From Bacillus sp. FJAT-27225 (GTDB lineage: Bacteria > Bacillota > Bacilli > Bacillales > Cytobacillaceae): a DNA stretch of 64,000 nucleotides. The translations under genes and the position numbers were made by a program. The notes below the pieces were generated by a model. The model ran no database searches and was not told the DNA's origin. It was given only the letters and a program-made list of their open reading frames with translations. Where the stretch lies: positions 620,001 to 684,000 of the forward strand of contig NZ_MAYU01000021.1 of assembly GCF_001685025.1 (NCBI RefSeq). The letters are read 5' to 3'. Positions 17,624 to 25,892 of the stretch are shown here, in pieces (the first letter of the stretch is position 1; each line of letters starts with the position of its first letter).

Positions 17624-17939
17624 ATTCTCCCCTTCCTTTTTCATCGGCAAAATCAACATCGGAACTGTTGAAGGCGCTTCTTGTGTTAATCTCGGGAACA
17701 ACCTTCCAAGTGGATTCACCAGCTACAAAAAACATAATCAGGGATTCGGCACAGTAAGCGGAGACAATGCCGATATACACGACCTTTTTGCATCTCTGGA
17801 GGAAAAAGAGACAAACGACACATTCAACCATGAATTCGGTGAAGATTCAGGGCTTGATGCCATCAATCAATTCGCCCAGGGAATCATCGAGCATCAGGCC
17901 GTTGATATTGAGGAGGTTGCCGAGGAAGACGATGGATAA
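17616..17939 (+). CDS. GerPA/GerPF-like spore protein with acidic tail
   Basis: 107 residues. The N-terminal half is the GerPF-like module (FFIGKINIGTVEGASCVNLG, GFTSYKKHNQGFGTVSGDN); the C-terminal half is strongly acidic and ends EEVAEEDDG. The ATG at 17616 is preceded by GAAAGGA and overlaps the GerPC-like stop by 8 bp. Longer upstream reading in this frame only shadows the previous gene. Last gene of the operon, followed by a terminator. Confidence 0.65.
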   Translation: MNKFSPSFFIGKINIGTVEGASCVNLGNNLPSGFTSYKKHNQGFGTVSGDNADIHDLFASLEEKETNDTFNHEFGEDSGLDAINQFAQGIIEHQAVDIEEVAEEDDG

Positions 17940-17975
17940 AGAATAGCAATATGTACTCTTGTTACAAAACAGTAA

Positions 17976-18005
17976 AAGCCAGCGACTTTTCGACGCTGGC
18001 TTCTT
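17976..18005 (+). terminator. Terminator of the spore operon
   Basis: GCCAGCG / CGCTGGC hairpin with a 9-nt loop (17978-18000), followed by TTCTT. Confidence 0.7.
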
Positions 18006-18163
18006 CGTATACGTACTATAATCGATGAAATTAAGAACAGGATAATGGCTCTCGTATCTCTGCTCATTTCCGATTCCATTATTCCCTCATCCATTTTCCT
18101 CGTTTTTCCTAAAATATCAAACTTTCTTCCCTTCCCTCAGCTATCACTGACATCGAAAAAATT

Positions 18164-18649
18164 CTAGTTCTCTGATATGAACAACCCGATTTGGGCTAGG
18201 AGGGCGCTTCCGACGTAGGTTCCGATGAAAACGAAGATGGCGACAATCGCAACTTTCCACGATGTTTTCCGAAGGTCTGCAAGTCGGTCGACTACAGAGA
18301 TTCCAGCGAAGGCCAAGATAGGTGTTGTGATTGACAAGAAGTCAACCGCGCCAATTGCTTTAATGAACCAATCACTCATCGAACAAAATACTAATGAAGT
18401 AATCGCCACCCAGCCGAGTACAGGAAAGTCCTGCACAAATTTTGCCGGAACTTTTTTAACTAAATCGGAAATCAGAATTCCAATAAACGAAAATAACCAT
18501 AAGACAGACAAACCAGCGAAGGTCATTATTGAAATCGGAGTCGAATCTGGATTTTTAATCAATTTGATTTGCTGCGTAAACAGGATGAGTCCAATACTGA
18601 GCAATAAGATTAAGCCAAATTTAACGTATTTATTTAGTCCAACGGCCAT
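18164..18649 (-). CDS. Small integral membrane protein paired with the DUF3100 protein
   Basis: 161 residues with about four to five hydrophobic helices (for example FGLILLLSIGLILFTQQI and VAIVAIFVFIGTYVGSALLA) and a conserved-looking loop DFPVLGWVAITSLVFCSMSDW. Not recognised beyond being a companion of the DUF3100 protein: the two overlap at TAATG and share an operon with an M20 amidohydrolase. Together they may form a two-part transporter for the amidohydrolase substrate or product (inference). Confidence 0.65.
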   Translation of the reverse strand: MAVGLNKYVKFGLILLLSIGLILFTQQIKLIKNPDSTPISIMTFAGLSVLWLFSFIGILISDLVKKVPAKFVQDFPVLGWVAITSLVFCSMSDWFIKAIGAVDFLSITTPILAFAGISVVDRLADLRKTSWKVAIVAIFVFIGTYVGSALLAQIGLFISEN

Positions 18650-19437
18650 TAGTTTTCACCCCTAACGAATAAACGATACATGAAACGCTGCAACGGAACC
18701 GCCAGGAACACCATTGTAAAGGTCCCGATGAAGCTTGTTAATAGCTGGCTGGCGGATGCATAGGCCAATATTGTGCTTTCCATTTCAGGGACTTTTGCCA
18801 CAAGGCTTGAGGAAGAAGCCGTCATCATACTGGCAGATCCCATTCCTGACGCTATCGCCAGTGCTTCGACACGGAAGCCAAGGTCCAAAAGGATCGGGGC
18901 CAAAATGCTGAAGAAAATCGCCCCAAACAATGTTCCGATGATATATAGAGACAAAACGCCGCGGCCTTCTCTTGAATCAAGTGTGTATTTTTCAGTAATG
19001 TAGGCAAGCTCCCCTTCACGTCCGAGCCCAAGTGTGGCACCGATTGCCTCTCGCCTTAAACCAAGAAGCAATGCAACTGGTAGGCCAAGCAGAACAGTTC
19101 CCAGATTGCCGATTTCCTGAACAAGGAACACCCAGCCAATGCTGAATATTTCCTTCAAGTGAGGCGCAACGTCCGCCCCATACCTTGCCATCAAAGGCAG
19201 CATGATAAAAATCAAATAGTTGCTTGAAAATTTAACATTTTCAGGGCTGTATACTTTTTTTAATATCCCTTTTCTTAAAGCAGGAATCCCGAGTACCATC
19301 GTTATGACAATTGCAAACACGAGCGGCAAAATACCGATGCTCACTGATCCTATAGTGATTGCCTGGAACCCGATAAACTCCGCTGCAATAATGACCAGCA
19401 GGACAAAAACGAGTAGATAGATGAATTTCGATTTCAT
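18649..19437 (-). CDS. DUF3100-family membrane protein
   Basis: 262 residues, seven or so helices. Features I associate with DUF3100 are GLRREAIGATLGLGREGELAYITEKY and GVLSLYIIGTLFGAIFFSIL, followed by a glycine/serine-rich helix (IASGMGSASMMTASSSSLVA). It sits between the M20 amidohydrolase and a small membrane protein with 1-bp overlap, so it is probably the main subunit of a transporter for an amino-acid amide or similar compound. Ribosome site GGGAGAGG. Confidence 0.7.
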   Translation of the reverse strand: MKSKFIYLLVFVLLVIIAAEFIGFQAITIGSVSIGILPLVFAIVITMVLGIPALRKGILKKVYSPENVKFSSNYLIFIMLPLMARYGADVAPHLKEIFSIGWVFLVQEIGNLGTVLLGLPVALLLGLRREAIGATLGLGREGELAYITEKYTLDSREGRGVLSLYIIGTLFGAIFFSILAPILLDLGFRVEALAIASGMGSASMMTASSSSLVAKVPEMESTILAYASASQLLTSFIGTFTMVFLAVPLQRFMYRLFVRGEN

Positions 19438-19460
19438 AATTAGCCTCTCCCGAAGTGAAT

Positions 19461-20723
19461 TTACTCTACAATTGTAGAAATGAGTTTTTCATATTCTTCA
19501 TATGACCGTTTATACAGCTTGTCACGGTCAATCTTGCCGTTCATTTCCTCAAGCACCTCTGACAGGAACCTTGGAAATACTTCATAAATATACTCAGGGT
19601 CGATATCAATAAAATCATCGCCGTGAATTGTACCTGTAAATCCACTGTAGCCAATCTGAATGCATGGGAACATAAAGGAAAGGTCACCAATGTCACCTGC
19701 GGCACTGATTGGATTATTATTCTTGCAAGCAGCAATTTCCTGATTTTTTTCAAAAGCAGCAATTACAAATTCTGATAAATACCGGTCCTGTTTAAATGGA
19801 AGGTAGCCCATCTGCGTTTCGATCTCTACTTCCCCCTGAAGGGCGTGGGCACTGCCAATAGCAGCATCGTCCATTTTATTGACGATTTCCTTCATATAGT
19901 CAACGCTTTGAGTCCGCACATCTGCCCCAACTGTTATCGAATTCGGAATTACATTCGTGGACATATCCGATTCCATGACAATTGGATTGATTCTAACCAT
20001 CTCGTCATCCTTCAACTGCTGGCGGCTAAGCCCAAGCGCAACATTAAATAACGTCGACATACTGTATGCATTTTTTGCCGAGAATGGGTCGAACCCGGCA
20101 TGAGTTGCTTTCCCTTTGAATGTGTACTTTTTATATAAAAATCCTGCCAGGTCGCAGTTGACCTCGATTGTCCGCTCGGGAAATTCCCCGCCCATTGCGT
20201 GGATGTGAATTGCCAGATCAATATCGTTGAACACACCAAGTTTCATTGCTTCCGGCTTTCCTCCGTAGTAGCTGATTTTGTTTTCAGCCATCAGCTGTGC
20301 GCGGTATGATAGGTCCAGATACTCCTCCGCCGGTACAAAAATAAACGTAACCGTATAATCGAAATCCTTGTATGCCTCCGAATTGTAAAGATAACTGTAC
20401 AGCGCAAGCGCTATGCCTATCTGCGTATAATGTCCGCAGTTATGGGCGGCGCCGGTTGACCGGTCAGACCATTTATGGCTTGGAGCATAGACCGCATCTA
20501 GCTCAGCCAGAAAGGCGATATTCAGTTCCTTTTGGTCGCCCAGCGACGTTTTTAAACCAGTCGTACTGAATTCTTCCAGTTCAATAGAGGGATTGACCTT
20601 TTTCAGGAATTCAACAACCGCTGCCTTTGTTTTGAACTCTTTGTAACCCAATTCAGGATGATGAAAAATTTGTTTTGATAGATCCGCAATATCTTTGAAT
20701 TGTTTTTTAAATAGCATTGACAT
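19461..20723 (-). CDS. M20-family amidohydrolase / metallopeptidase
   Basis: 420 residues, zinc-dependent amidohydrolase of the M20D/AbgA-like group. Motifs: FLAELDAV, AHNCGHYTQIG (metal ligands His and Cys/Gly region), PAEEYLDL (catalytic Glu), IHIHAM, ATHAGFDPFSAKNA (dimerisation-domain His), and AAGDIGDLSF with IGYSGFTGTIHGDDF near the C-terminus. It likely hydrolyses an N-acyl or peptide amide in the cytoplasm; the substrate is unknown. First gene of a three-gene operon with two membrane proteins. Confidence 0.85.
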   Translation of the reverse strand: MSMLFKKQFKDIADLSKQIFHHPELGYKEFKTKAAVVEFLKKVNPSIELEEFSTTGLKTSLGDQKELNIAFLAELDAVYAPSHKWSDRSTGAAHNCGHYTQIGIALALYSYLYNSEAYKDFDYTVTFIFVPAEEYLDLSYRAQLMAENKISYYGGKPEAMKLGVFNDIDLAIHIHAMGGEFPERTIEVNCDLAGFLYKKYTFKGKATHAGFDPFSAKNAYSMSTLFNVALGLSRQQLKDDEMVRINPIVMESDMSTNVIPNSITVGADVRTQSVDYMKEIVNKMDDAAIGSAHALQGEVEIETQMGYLPFKQDRYLSEFVIAAFEKNQEIAACKNNNPISAAGDIGDLSFMFPCIQIGYSGFTGTIHGDDFIDIDPEYIYEVFPRFLSEVLEEMNGKIDRDKLYKRSYEEYEKLISTIVE

Positions 20724-21256
20724 AAGCCCCCGTTTAAAAATTGGAGTATAAAATTTAAGACTTTACTATAGTAATCAATTAACACATTGCAGTCAATGCG
20801 AATAATTGGATAATTCGATTATTTATAGTTCGTTTTTAAGGCAATTTCCTTTAGTGAATACTGATATATAAACAAATATACACACCAACCTCTAATTTTA
20901 AAAATTGTTCAAAAATATTTTCAGTCATTAAGTGAATGCCTTTTCATTTAGTTTTAACTATATTCAACATTTAATAAGTGATTTTCATATATGAAGTGAT
21001 ACGGATGGGTCTTCCTAACGTCGAAGAAATCGAGAAGCCGCTTTCTAAGGAGGATAGAGTAATTGGAAGAACTTATGATGAAAACTGTGGAAAACAGAAT
21101 TGAAATCCGATCACCCGAGAGATTTTCAGGAGAGGAATAAGGACTGCCAGCTTGCCCTCCGCAGAAATATTTGTTTCAAGCCCCTCTATTCACATTTCAA
21201 TATTATGGTAAAATGAAAGAACGTTAGATATACTAAAACCCATCAGGGGGTCAAAA
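20724..21256. other. Intergenic region with one doubtful 25-codon ORF
   Basis: AT-rich DNA between two divergent genes. The M20 operon promoter must lie near 20730-20850. At 21063-21140 (+) a TTG follows AAGGAGG (21047-21053) with 9-bp spacing and opens a 25-codon frame (EELMMKTVENRIEIRSPERF), possibly the leftover start of a deleted gene. Nothing else is supported. Confidence 0.4.
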
Positions 21257-22165
21257 ATGGCAGCGATTCTCTACACAGTCATTTTACTAGCTTGTTTCTT
21301 TTATTTTGGGAGTAAAAATGAAGAACCAGAGCCTTATTTTCCATTAAAAATTATAGGATACTTAATACTCGGTTCGTTTGCTTTTCACTTCAACCAGGTT
21401 TCTTTGCCGCTCGGATTTATAGTGTATCTGGCTTTTTTTCGCCCCAAATTGAATGTACATATTAAGCGGAGGGTTTCCATTTTTGGTTTCTTTACTTTCA
21501 TTCTCGTTCACTGGCTTTTTCCATTTGCAATTCATGAATGGGAAAGCCGTCCTGTGTCAATTGAACATAATCTAAGTTCAGTCTATTCGATAAACTTCCA
21601 AGATGAATATGAACGGATCAGGCAAGAGTTAGCCTTGGAGAATGACAGTTTGAAGCTCGAGGATTTTGCAGTCGAATATAGGAAAAACGGCAATATTCTT
21701 GAGTTACACTGGCAATTAGTATCAAGCCAAAATGAAGATGGATATACTCTTTATAAAATCGAATATGACACTGAAAAGAAAAAATATCGGGTTGTTCAAG
21801 AACAACTTGATAGCTGGCTTCAATATGACCGTTTAGTTGAGGCTGACCTTTTCTTTAAGAATCTTAGTGTGCTTGATATTCAAGAGATAACAAAATCCAA
21901 AGGGGATTTTCCTTATTATGTTGTAAGGAGTTCAGGGGAACGGATCGAATATGATGCTAAAGACCAAGCCGATTTTATAGTAACAAACGGAAAAATAGAA
22001 GTATTTGATCAAGAACAGTTACCAGTTGAGTGTTACTATGTGACCGCCTTCGCAATGAAGAAAACTCATGAAGAAAAAACTGAAGAGGGAAACATTATTG
22101 AAGAAGGCTATGAAGGTGCCGAATCAACTTTTTATCTATTTGAAGTGAATTTTATAGAAGAATAA
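21257..22165 (+). CDS. Conserved membrane protein, function unknown
   Basis: 302 residues. Three or four hydrophobic helices fill residues 1-95 (AAILYTVILLACFFYFG, FPLKIIGYLILGSFAF, FGFFTFILVHWLFPFA). The remaining 200 residues are soluble, charged and probably extracytoplasmic, ending in a glutamate-rich tail. No enzyme motif was recognised. Ribosome site AGGGGG. It stands alone, and is followed 5 bp later by a palindromic terminator-like repeat. Confidence 0.7.
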   Translation: MAAILYTVILLACFFYFGSKNEEPEPYFPLKIIGYLILGSFAFHFNQVSLPLGFIVYLAFFRPKLNVHIKRRVSIFGFFTFILVHWLFPFAIHEWESRPVSIEHNLSSVYSINFQDEYERIRQELALENDSLKLEDFAVEYRKNGNILELHWQLVSSQNEDGYTLYKIEYDTEKKKYRVVQEQLDSWLQYDRLVEADLFFKNLSVLDIQEITKSKGDFPYYVVRSSGERIEYDAKDQADFIVTNGKIEVFDQEQLPVECYYVTAFAMKKTHEEKTEEGNIIEEGYEGAESTFYLFEVNFIEE

Positions 22166-22169
22166 AAGA

Positions 22170-22218
22170 AAACTAGGGACGGTTCCTATCTAATTCAGAT
22201 GAGAACCGTCCCTAGTTT
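22170..22218. repeat. Dispersed GGGACGGTTC palindrome, copy 2
   Basis: AAACTAGGGACGGTTC / GAACCGTCCCTAGTTT, a 16-bp perfect stem extended by ATCT/AGAT. It ends in T-rich DNA on both strands, so it can act as a bidirectional terminator. It abuts the 3' end of the SRPBCC pseudogene, just as copy 4 abuts the intact paralogue. Confidence 0.85.
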
Positions 22219-22671
22219 ATACACCTACATTTTGAATTTCCCGAATTTTGTTGGCTAATGCAAGCGTGAATTCTTCCGTTGTTTGAGGAACGAAATTTTT
22301 AAATTCTGTTAACCATCGGCGCCTTTGCTCCACGCGCCGTAATATCAAGGCAGCCGGTCATTCTTGTGGAGCCTTCATCCAGCTTTTCCGCTTCAAAATA
22401 GCCGTTTCCAGCAAATTTTTCCGACAGCCCTGTCAAATCAAAAGTGACCCGAGTAGGGCTCCTCCCACTTCCTAATCTCCACTTTGAATTCAACAGTTTT
22501 CTTCATAAAACCAAGATCTCCCTTAAAGGCCCAGGTAGATTCCCTCTCACTAACAATTTCGTGTTCAAGATACCCTGGGACAAGCGGTGCCCAATTATTA
22601 ATCGAACTAACAAAACTCCACACTTTTTCAATTGGTACTTGAAAGTCAACGCTATGTACTCCGCTCGGCAT
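22217..22671 (-). pseudogene. Decayed SRPBCC (CoxG-like) gene, two frameshifts
   Basis: Collinear with the intact 151-residue gene at 25207-25662 (over 75 percent identical by eye). The first part (MPSGVHSVDFQVPIEKVWSF to KWEEP) runs into a stop after a one-base shift near 22450. The second part (RVTFDLTGLSEKFAGNGYF to RGAKAPMVNRI) hits TAA at about 22300 where two bases are lost relative to the paralogue. The last part (FVPQTTEEFTLALANKIREI) is in a third register. The ribosome site is also decayed (AGTAGG instead of AGGAGG). Confidence 0.85.
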
Positions 22672-23034
22672 GTTAAAACCTACTTTTCTCTTATTATCCC
22701 ATGCTTACAATATATTCTTAAAACCTCCTTGGCATGTGTTGAACTTACGTTAATAATCTATTGCCTAATTAGATGAAACTTACTCCTAGGTTTTTAATCG
22801 AGAACGATGGCCTCACATGATAAGGTTACCTATTAATCTAAAAATACAAATCATTTTAGATAGAAATATTCATATCATTTTTCTCAGTTTCAGTGCCCTT
22901 TTTCCTAAAAAATTGCACCTCAATGGGAATTGAATACCATTTTTTCCAAAAATATATCAAATTATTTGTTATTTCGATTTCCTTCCCATAAAATTGTAAA
23001 CGTTCACAATCTTGATTGAGGAGGAGGAAAACGG
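22672..23034. other. Intergenic region
   Basis: About 360 bp of AT-rich DNA between the pseudogene start and the excalibur gene. The first ~130 bp are recognisably duplicated upstream of the intact SRPBCC gene (25663-25790). The last part holds a cre box and the strong ribosome site GAGGAGGAGG. Confidence 0.6.
22995..23008. promoter_or_regulatory. CcpA cre box upstream of the excalibur-sortase genes
   Basis: TGTAAACGTTCACA matches the consensus TGWAANCGNTNWCA at every defined position. It lies 26 bp before the start codon, so it probably overlaps the transcription start, where CcpA acts as a repressor. Confidence 0.65.
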
Positions 23035-23445
23035 ATGAAGAAATTTATTGTTTCGATTTTGTCGTTTGCTTTCTTGATGGCGGGTTATGCGAATGCAGCT
23101 TTTGCAGATGAGGACAAAGATTGTGGTGATTTTTCAAGCAATCAGGAAGTTATGAACTTCTGGCATTCTAATGGTTACAGTGCAACAAATGACCCTCATG
23201 ATTTGGACAGGGATAATGACGGTCTTCCTTGTGAAGTTTCTAAGTCGGAATACGATGATTTTGTCGCAACACAGACTTCTAGCAATAATGATAATTCTAA
23301 TGATACTTCTGGTTCAACAGATTCTGCTGCTGAAGGTGAAGCACTACCAGAAACAGCTTCCAATTCCGTTACAATGATTGGACTTGGGGCAGTGTTAGCC
23401 TTAGTGGGCTATCTGTTAGTTTTCCGTAAAAAACAGACAAGCTAA
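23035..23445 (+). CDS. Cell-wall-anchored excalibur calcium-binding protein (LPETA sortase substrate)
   Basis: 136 residues. Signal peptide 1-24 (cleaved after FAD or AFA). An excalibur domain follows at about 27-63 with DKDCGDFSSNQEVMNFW and DLDRDNDGLPCE, the calcium-binding DxDxDGxxCE motif with paired cysteines. A Ser/Asn/Asp linker leads to LPETA, a hydrophobic helix and FRKKQTS, a complete sorting signal. LPxTA rather than LPxTG fits the class D sortase encoded next. Very strong ribosome site (GGAGGAGG). Confidence 0.85.
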   Translation: MKKFIVSILSFAFLMAGYANAAFADEDKDCGDFSSNQEVMNFWHSNGYSATNDPHDLDRDNDGLPCEVSKSEYDDFVATQTSSNNDNSNDTSGSTDSAAEGEALPETASNSVTMIGLGAVLALVGYLLVFRKKQTS

Positions 23446-23458
23446 AAATTGTACACAA

Positions 23459-23491
23459 GGAAAAACGGCAACTGATTATTGCCGTTTTTCC
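23459..23491 (+). terminator. Terminator/attenuator between substrate and sortase genes
   Basis: GGAAAAACGGCAA / TTGCCGTTTTTCC perfect 13-bp stem, whose 3' arm supplies the U-rich tract. It would limit sortase expression relative to the substrate if they share a transcript. Confidence 0.75.
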
Positions 23492-23507
23492 AATGAGGTG
23501 ACTAAAG

Positions 23508-24152
23508 ATGATTAGGGTAATTCTCGGATATACTCTTATCGCAACTGGAATAGTGATGGGAACTTTTCATTTTTTCGAATGGCATATAGGCAGATCAGCG
23601 GCTGAAGAAATGACAGATGAGGAGCTTTCCGCTCTAAATAATCCTGAAACCATCTTACCTATGAACATAAAAGGTGCTGAGGAGGTTCTTCCGAATCCTT
23701 CAGGAATTGAGCCAAAAGACAAAGCACCTGCCGTACACGCAACCAATTTTTCAAAAGGTGACAAAGTCGCTTATCTCATGATTCCAAAGCTTAAACAGAA
23801 ATACTCCGTATTCTTGGGAACCGATGATAGGACTTTAAAAAAGGGTGTTGGCATGTTTACCAGCAAGCTCACCACCACACCTGATGGCGGTGGACATACA
23901 GTTCTTAGCGGCCACAGAGATACTGTCTTTTACGGGCTGGACAAGTTAGAAAATGGGGACCTTTTAACCGTTTCATATCATGACTCCATTTACACCTACA
24001 AAATCAACAAGATTTTCATTACCGACCCAGAAGATCGGAGTGTCATTGTAAAAAAGGACACTCCCACACTTACATTGACTACCTGCTACCCCTTTAACTA
24101 TGTAGGCAGCGCTCCCGAACGCTACATTATCCAGGCTGAGCCAGTAAACTAA
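23508..24152 (+). CDS. Class D sortase
   Basis: 214 residues, membrane-bound transpeptidase joining LPxTA proteins to peptidoglycan. An N-terminal helix (RVILGYTLIATGIVMGTFHF) anchors it. The catalytic triad is His136 (LSGHRDT), Cys193 (LTTCYPF) and Arg205 (PERYII); PKLKQKYSVFLGTDDRTLKKGVG is the usual class D strand. It follows its likely substrate gene by 62 bp, comparable to YhcR-YhcS of B. subtilis (LPDTA/LPDTS motifs). Confidence 0.9.
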   Translation: MIRVILGYTLIATGIVMGTFHFFEWHIGRSAAEEMTDEELSALNNPETILPMNIKGAEEVLPNPSGIEPKDKAPAVHATNFSKGDKVAYLMIPKLKQKYSVFLGTDDRTLKKGVGMFTSKLTTTPDGGGHTVLSGHRDTVFYGLDKLENGDLLTVSYHDSIYTYKINKIFITDPEDRSVIVKKDTPTLTLTTCYPFNYVGSAPERYIIQAEPVN

Positions 24153-24194
24153 AAGGGATGGTTCCCGCTTTTCACAAACGGGACCATCCCTTTT
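24153..24194. terminator. Bidirectional terminator between sortase and SDR genes
   Basis: AAAAGGGATGGTTCCCG / CGGGACCATCCCTTTTT with an 8-10-nt loop fills the gap between the two convergent stop codons. The stem GGGATGGTTCCC resembles the dispersed GGGACGGTTCTC family and may be a diverged member. Confidence 0.85.
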
Positions 24195-24196
24195 TA

Positions 24197-24832
24197 CTAT
24201 ATTGCCTCTTCGATTGGCGTTTCCCCTGATACTAAATCAAATGACTTATTAAAAGTGCTTTCCTTGTCGAGGACAGTGAGGATAGTCTTTGCCACGTCCT
24301 CCCTCGGAATTGACCCTCTTTCCAGGTTTTCCGCTATCTTTACCTTGCCTGTTCCTGGTTCATTAAGAAGGCCGCCTGGGCGGATGATTGTGTAAGACAA
24401 GCCGCTATTGGCGAGCATCCTATCTGCATAATGCTTTGCCACATAATATGGCTTGATTTGTTGATTCCAATTCTCCCTGTTATTGGCCTGAAGCGCACTA
24501 ACCATAACAAACCGCTTTACTCCTGCCTTTTCAGCAGCTTCCATCATCTTCACCGCACCATCAAGGTCGATCAGCAGCGTCTTATCAAATCCCGTGTGCC
24601 CGCCTGACCCTGCTGTGAACACGACTGCATCACAGCCCTTCACTGTTTCCGCAAGATCATCGACGGAACCTTCGAGATTTCCCAACACCGCCTCTATCCC
24701 GGTTTGTTCAAACTCCCTTGCCTGCTCTTCCTTTCGCACAAACGCCTTCACGCTATGCTCACTGCTTTCATTTAATAAAAGCACCACTTGCCTGCCGATT
24801 TGTCCGTTTGCTCCAACAACTACTACCTTCAT
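24197..24832 (-). CDS. NAD(P)-binding oxidoreductase, atypical SDR (YhfK/YwnB-like)
   Basis: 211 residues. A Rossmann fold opens with KVVVVGANGQIGRQVV (GxxGxxG), and KRFVMVSALQAN, YYVAKHYADRML and YTIIRPGGLLNEPG are hallmarks of the SDR_a5 group (NAD(P)H-binding, COG0702/0451). The Tyr-x-x-x-Lys pair is in YYVAKHYAD. Substrate unknown. Transcribed alone, convergent with the sortase gene. Confidence 0.85.
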   Translation of the reverse strand: MKVVVVGANGQIGRQVVLLLNESSEHSVKAFVRKEEQAREFEQTGIEAVLGNLEGSVDDLAETVKGCDAVVFTAGSGGHTGFDKTLLIDLDGAVKMMEAAEKAGVKRFVMVSALQANNRENWNQQIKPYYVAKHYADRMLANSGLSYTIIRPGGLLNEPGTGKVKIAENLERGSIPREDVAKTILTVLDKESTFNKSFDLVSGETPIEEAI

Positions 24833-25165
24833 GATAGCTACCCCTCTCTTTAATTTTTACCAATCTATACTAATCTACCCTTAAAGCTATTTTCTAAAAT
24901 AGTATTTTCAGCCTCGCCTAAACTGATTGTGTAAATTCCGTTCTTTATAAGGATTATTAAAAAGGAAGCAAGTCTTGGAACAAAACTGGGGTTTATGGTA
25001 CCGTAGATGAATATGTGCAATTTTATACATACATTTTAAGCTACATTTTTAATGCCTGTGGCAGGAAACAGAACCCGAGTTACAAAATTACAGCCTCTTT
25101 AAAAGAATGACAATCATCTTATGAAAATCAAAAGAATAAAAACCCTTACAACATTAATAGAAATA
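24833..25165. other. Intergenic region
   Basis: About 330 bp upstream of the SDR gene and beyond the 3' end of the SRPBCC gene. AT-rich, no ORF with a ribosome site, and no recognised RNA or operator. Confidence 0.5.
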
Positions 25166-25203
25166 GGGACGGTTCTCATTTGCGGCAGATGAGAACCGTC
25201 CCT
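25166..25203. repeat. Dispersed GGGACGGTTC palindrome, copy 4
   Basis: GGGACGGTTCTCAT / ATGAGAACCGTCCC, a perfect 14-bp stem with a 10-nt loop, followed on the + strand by TTTTTT. It lies 3 bp from the SRPBCC stop and is the best-preserved member of the family in this window. Confidence 0.9.
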
Positions 25204-25206
25204 TTT

Positions 25207-25662
25207 TTACACCCCCATATTTACACTTTCCCGGATTTTATTTGCAACTGCAAGCGTGAATTCTTCGGCTGTTTGGGGAACGGAATTCTTCAGAATACTG
25301 TTAATCATTGGCGCCTTTGCTCCACGCGCGATAATATCCAGGCAGCCAGTCATCCTAGTGGAATTTTCATTCAGCTTTTCCGCTTCAAAATAGCCATTCC
25401 CCAAAAATTTTTCCGAAAGCCCAGTCAGGTCAAAGGTGACATGGTTAGGCTCCTCCCATTTTGTAATATCCACTTTCAATTTGACAGTTTTCTTCATGAA
25501 ACCAAGATCGGCCTTAAAGGCCCAGGTCGATTCCTTATCACTTATGATTTCGTGTTCGATATACCCAGGGACAAGGGGCGCCCAATTATTAATCGAACTT
25601 ACAAAACTCCATACTTTTTCAATTGGTACCTCCAAGTCAACGCTATGTACTCCGCTCGCCAT
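25207..25662 (-). CDS. SRPBCC-family (CoxG-like) lipid/ligand-binding protein
   Basis: 151 residues of the START-like SRPBCC fold. VDLEVPIEKVWSFVSSINNWAPLVPGY is the usual first strand and helices, and STRMTGCLDIIARGAKAPMINSIL near the end corresponds to the CoxG (PF06240) region. These small cytoplasmic proteins bind hydrophobic ligands; no ligand can be named. Good ribosome site (AGGAGG). A frameshifted paralogue lies 3 kb away at 22217-22671, and both copies carry the same palindrome at the 3' end. Confidence 0.85.
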   Translation of the reverse strand: MASGVHSVDLEVPIEKVWSFVSSINNWAPLVPGYIEHEIISDKESTWAFKADLGFMKKTVKLKVDITKWEEPNHVTFDLTGLSEKFLGNGYFEAEKLNENSTRMTGCLDIIARGAKAPMINSILKNSVPQTAEEFTLAVANKIRESVNMGV

Positions 25663-25892
25663 ATTAAACCTCCTGCTCTGTATTATTTCGCTGCTTCCAC
25701 TATATTCATAAACCTTGCTTGAAATGTATTGAACCTCTGTTAAACAATCTATAGCCCAAATAAATGAAGCCTACTCCTCATAGCCGTTTTTGGAGAAGGT
25801 TCCGTAATTAGGTGAATCGGTTATAAGTCCATGCCTCCCCTTTTCAAAAATGGTATGATAATGATTAGTATTTTATAAAATTGGAGGACATC

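Noticed and set aside
25180-25722. 180-codon open frame on the + strand
   Set aside because: Antisense to the intact SRPBCC gene; a similar shadow exists over the decayed copy, which only reflects the duplication.
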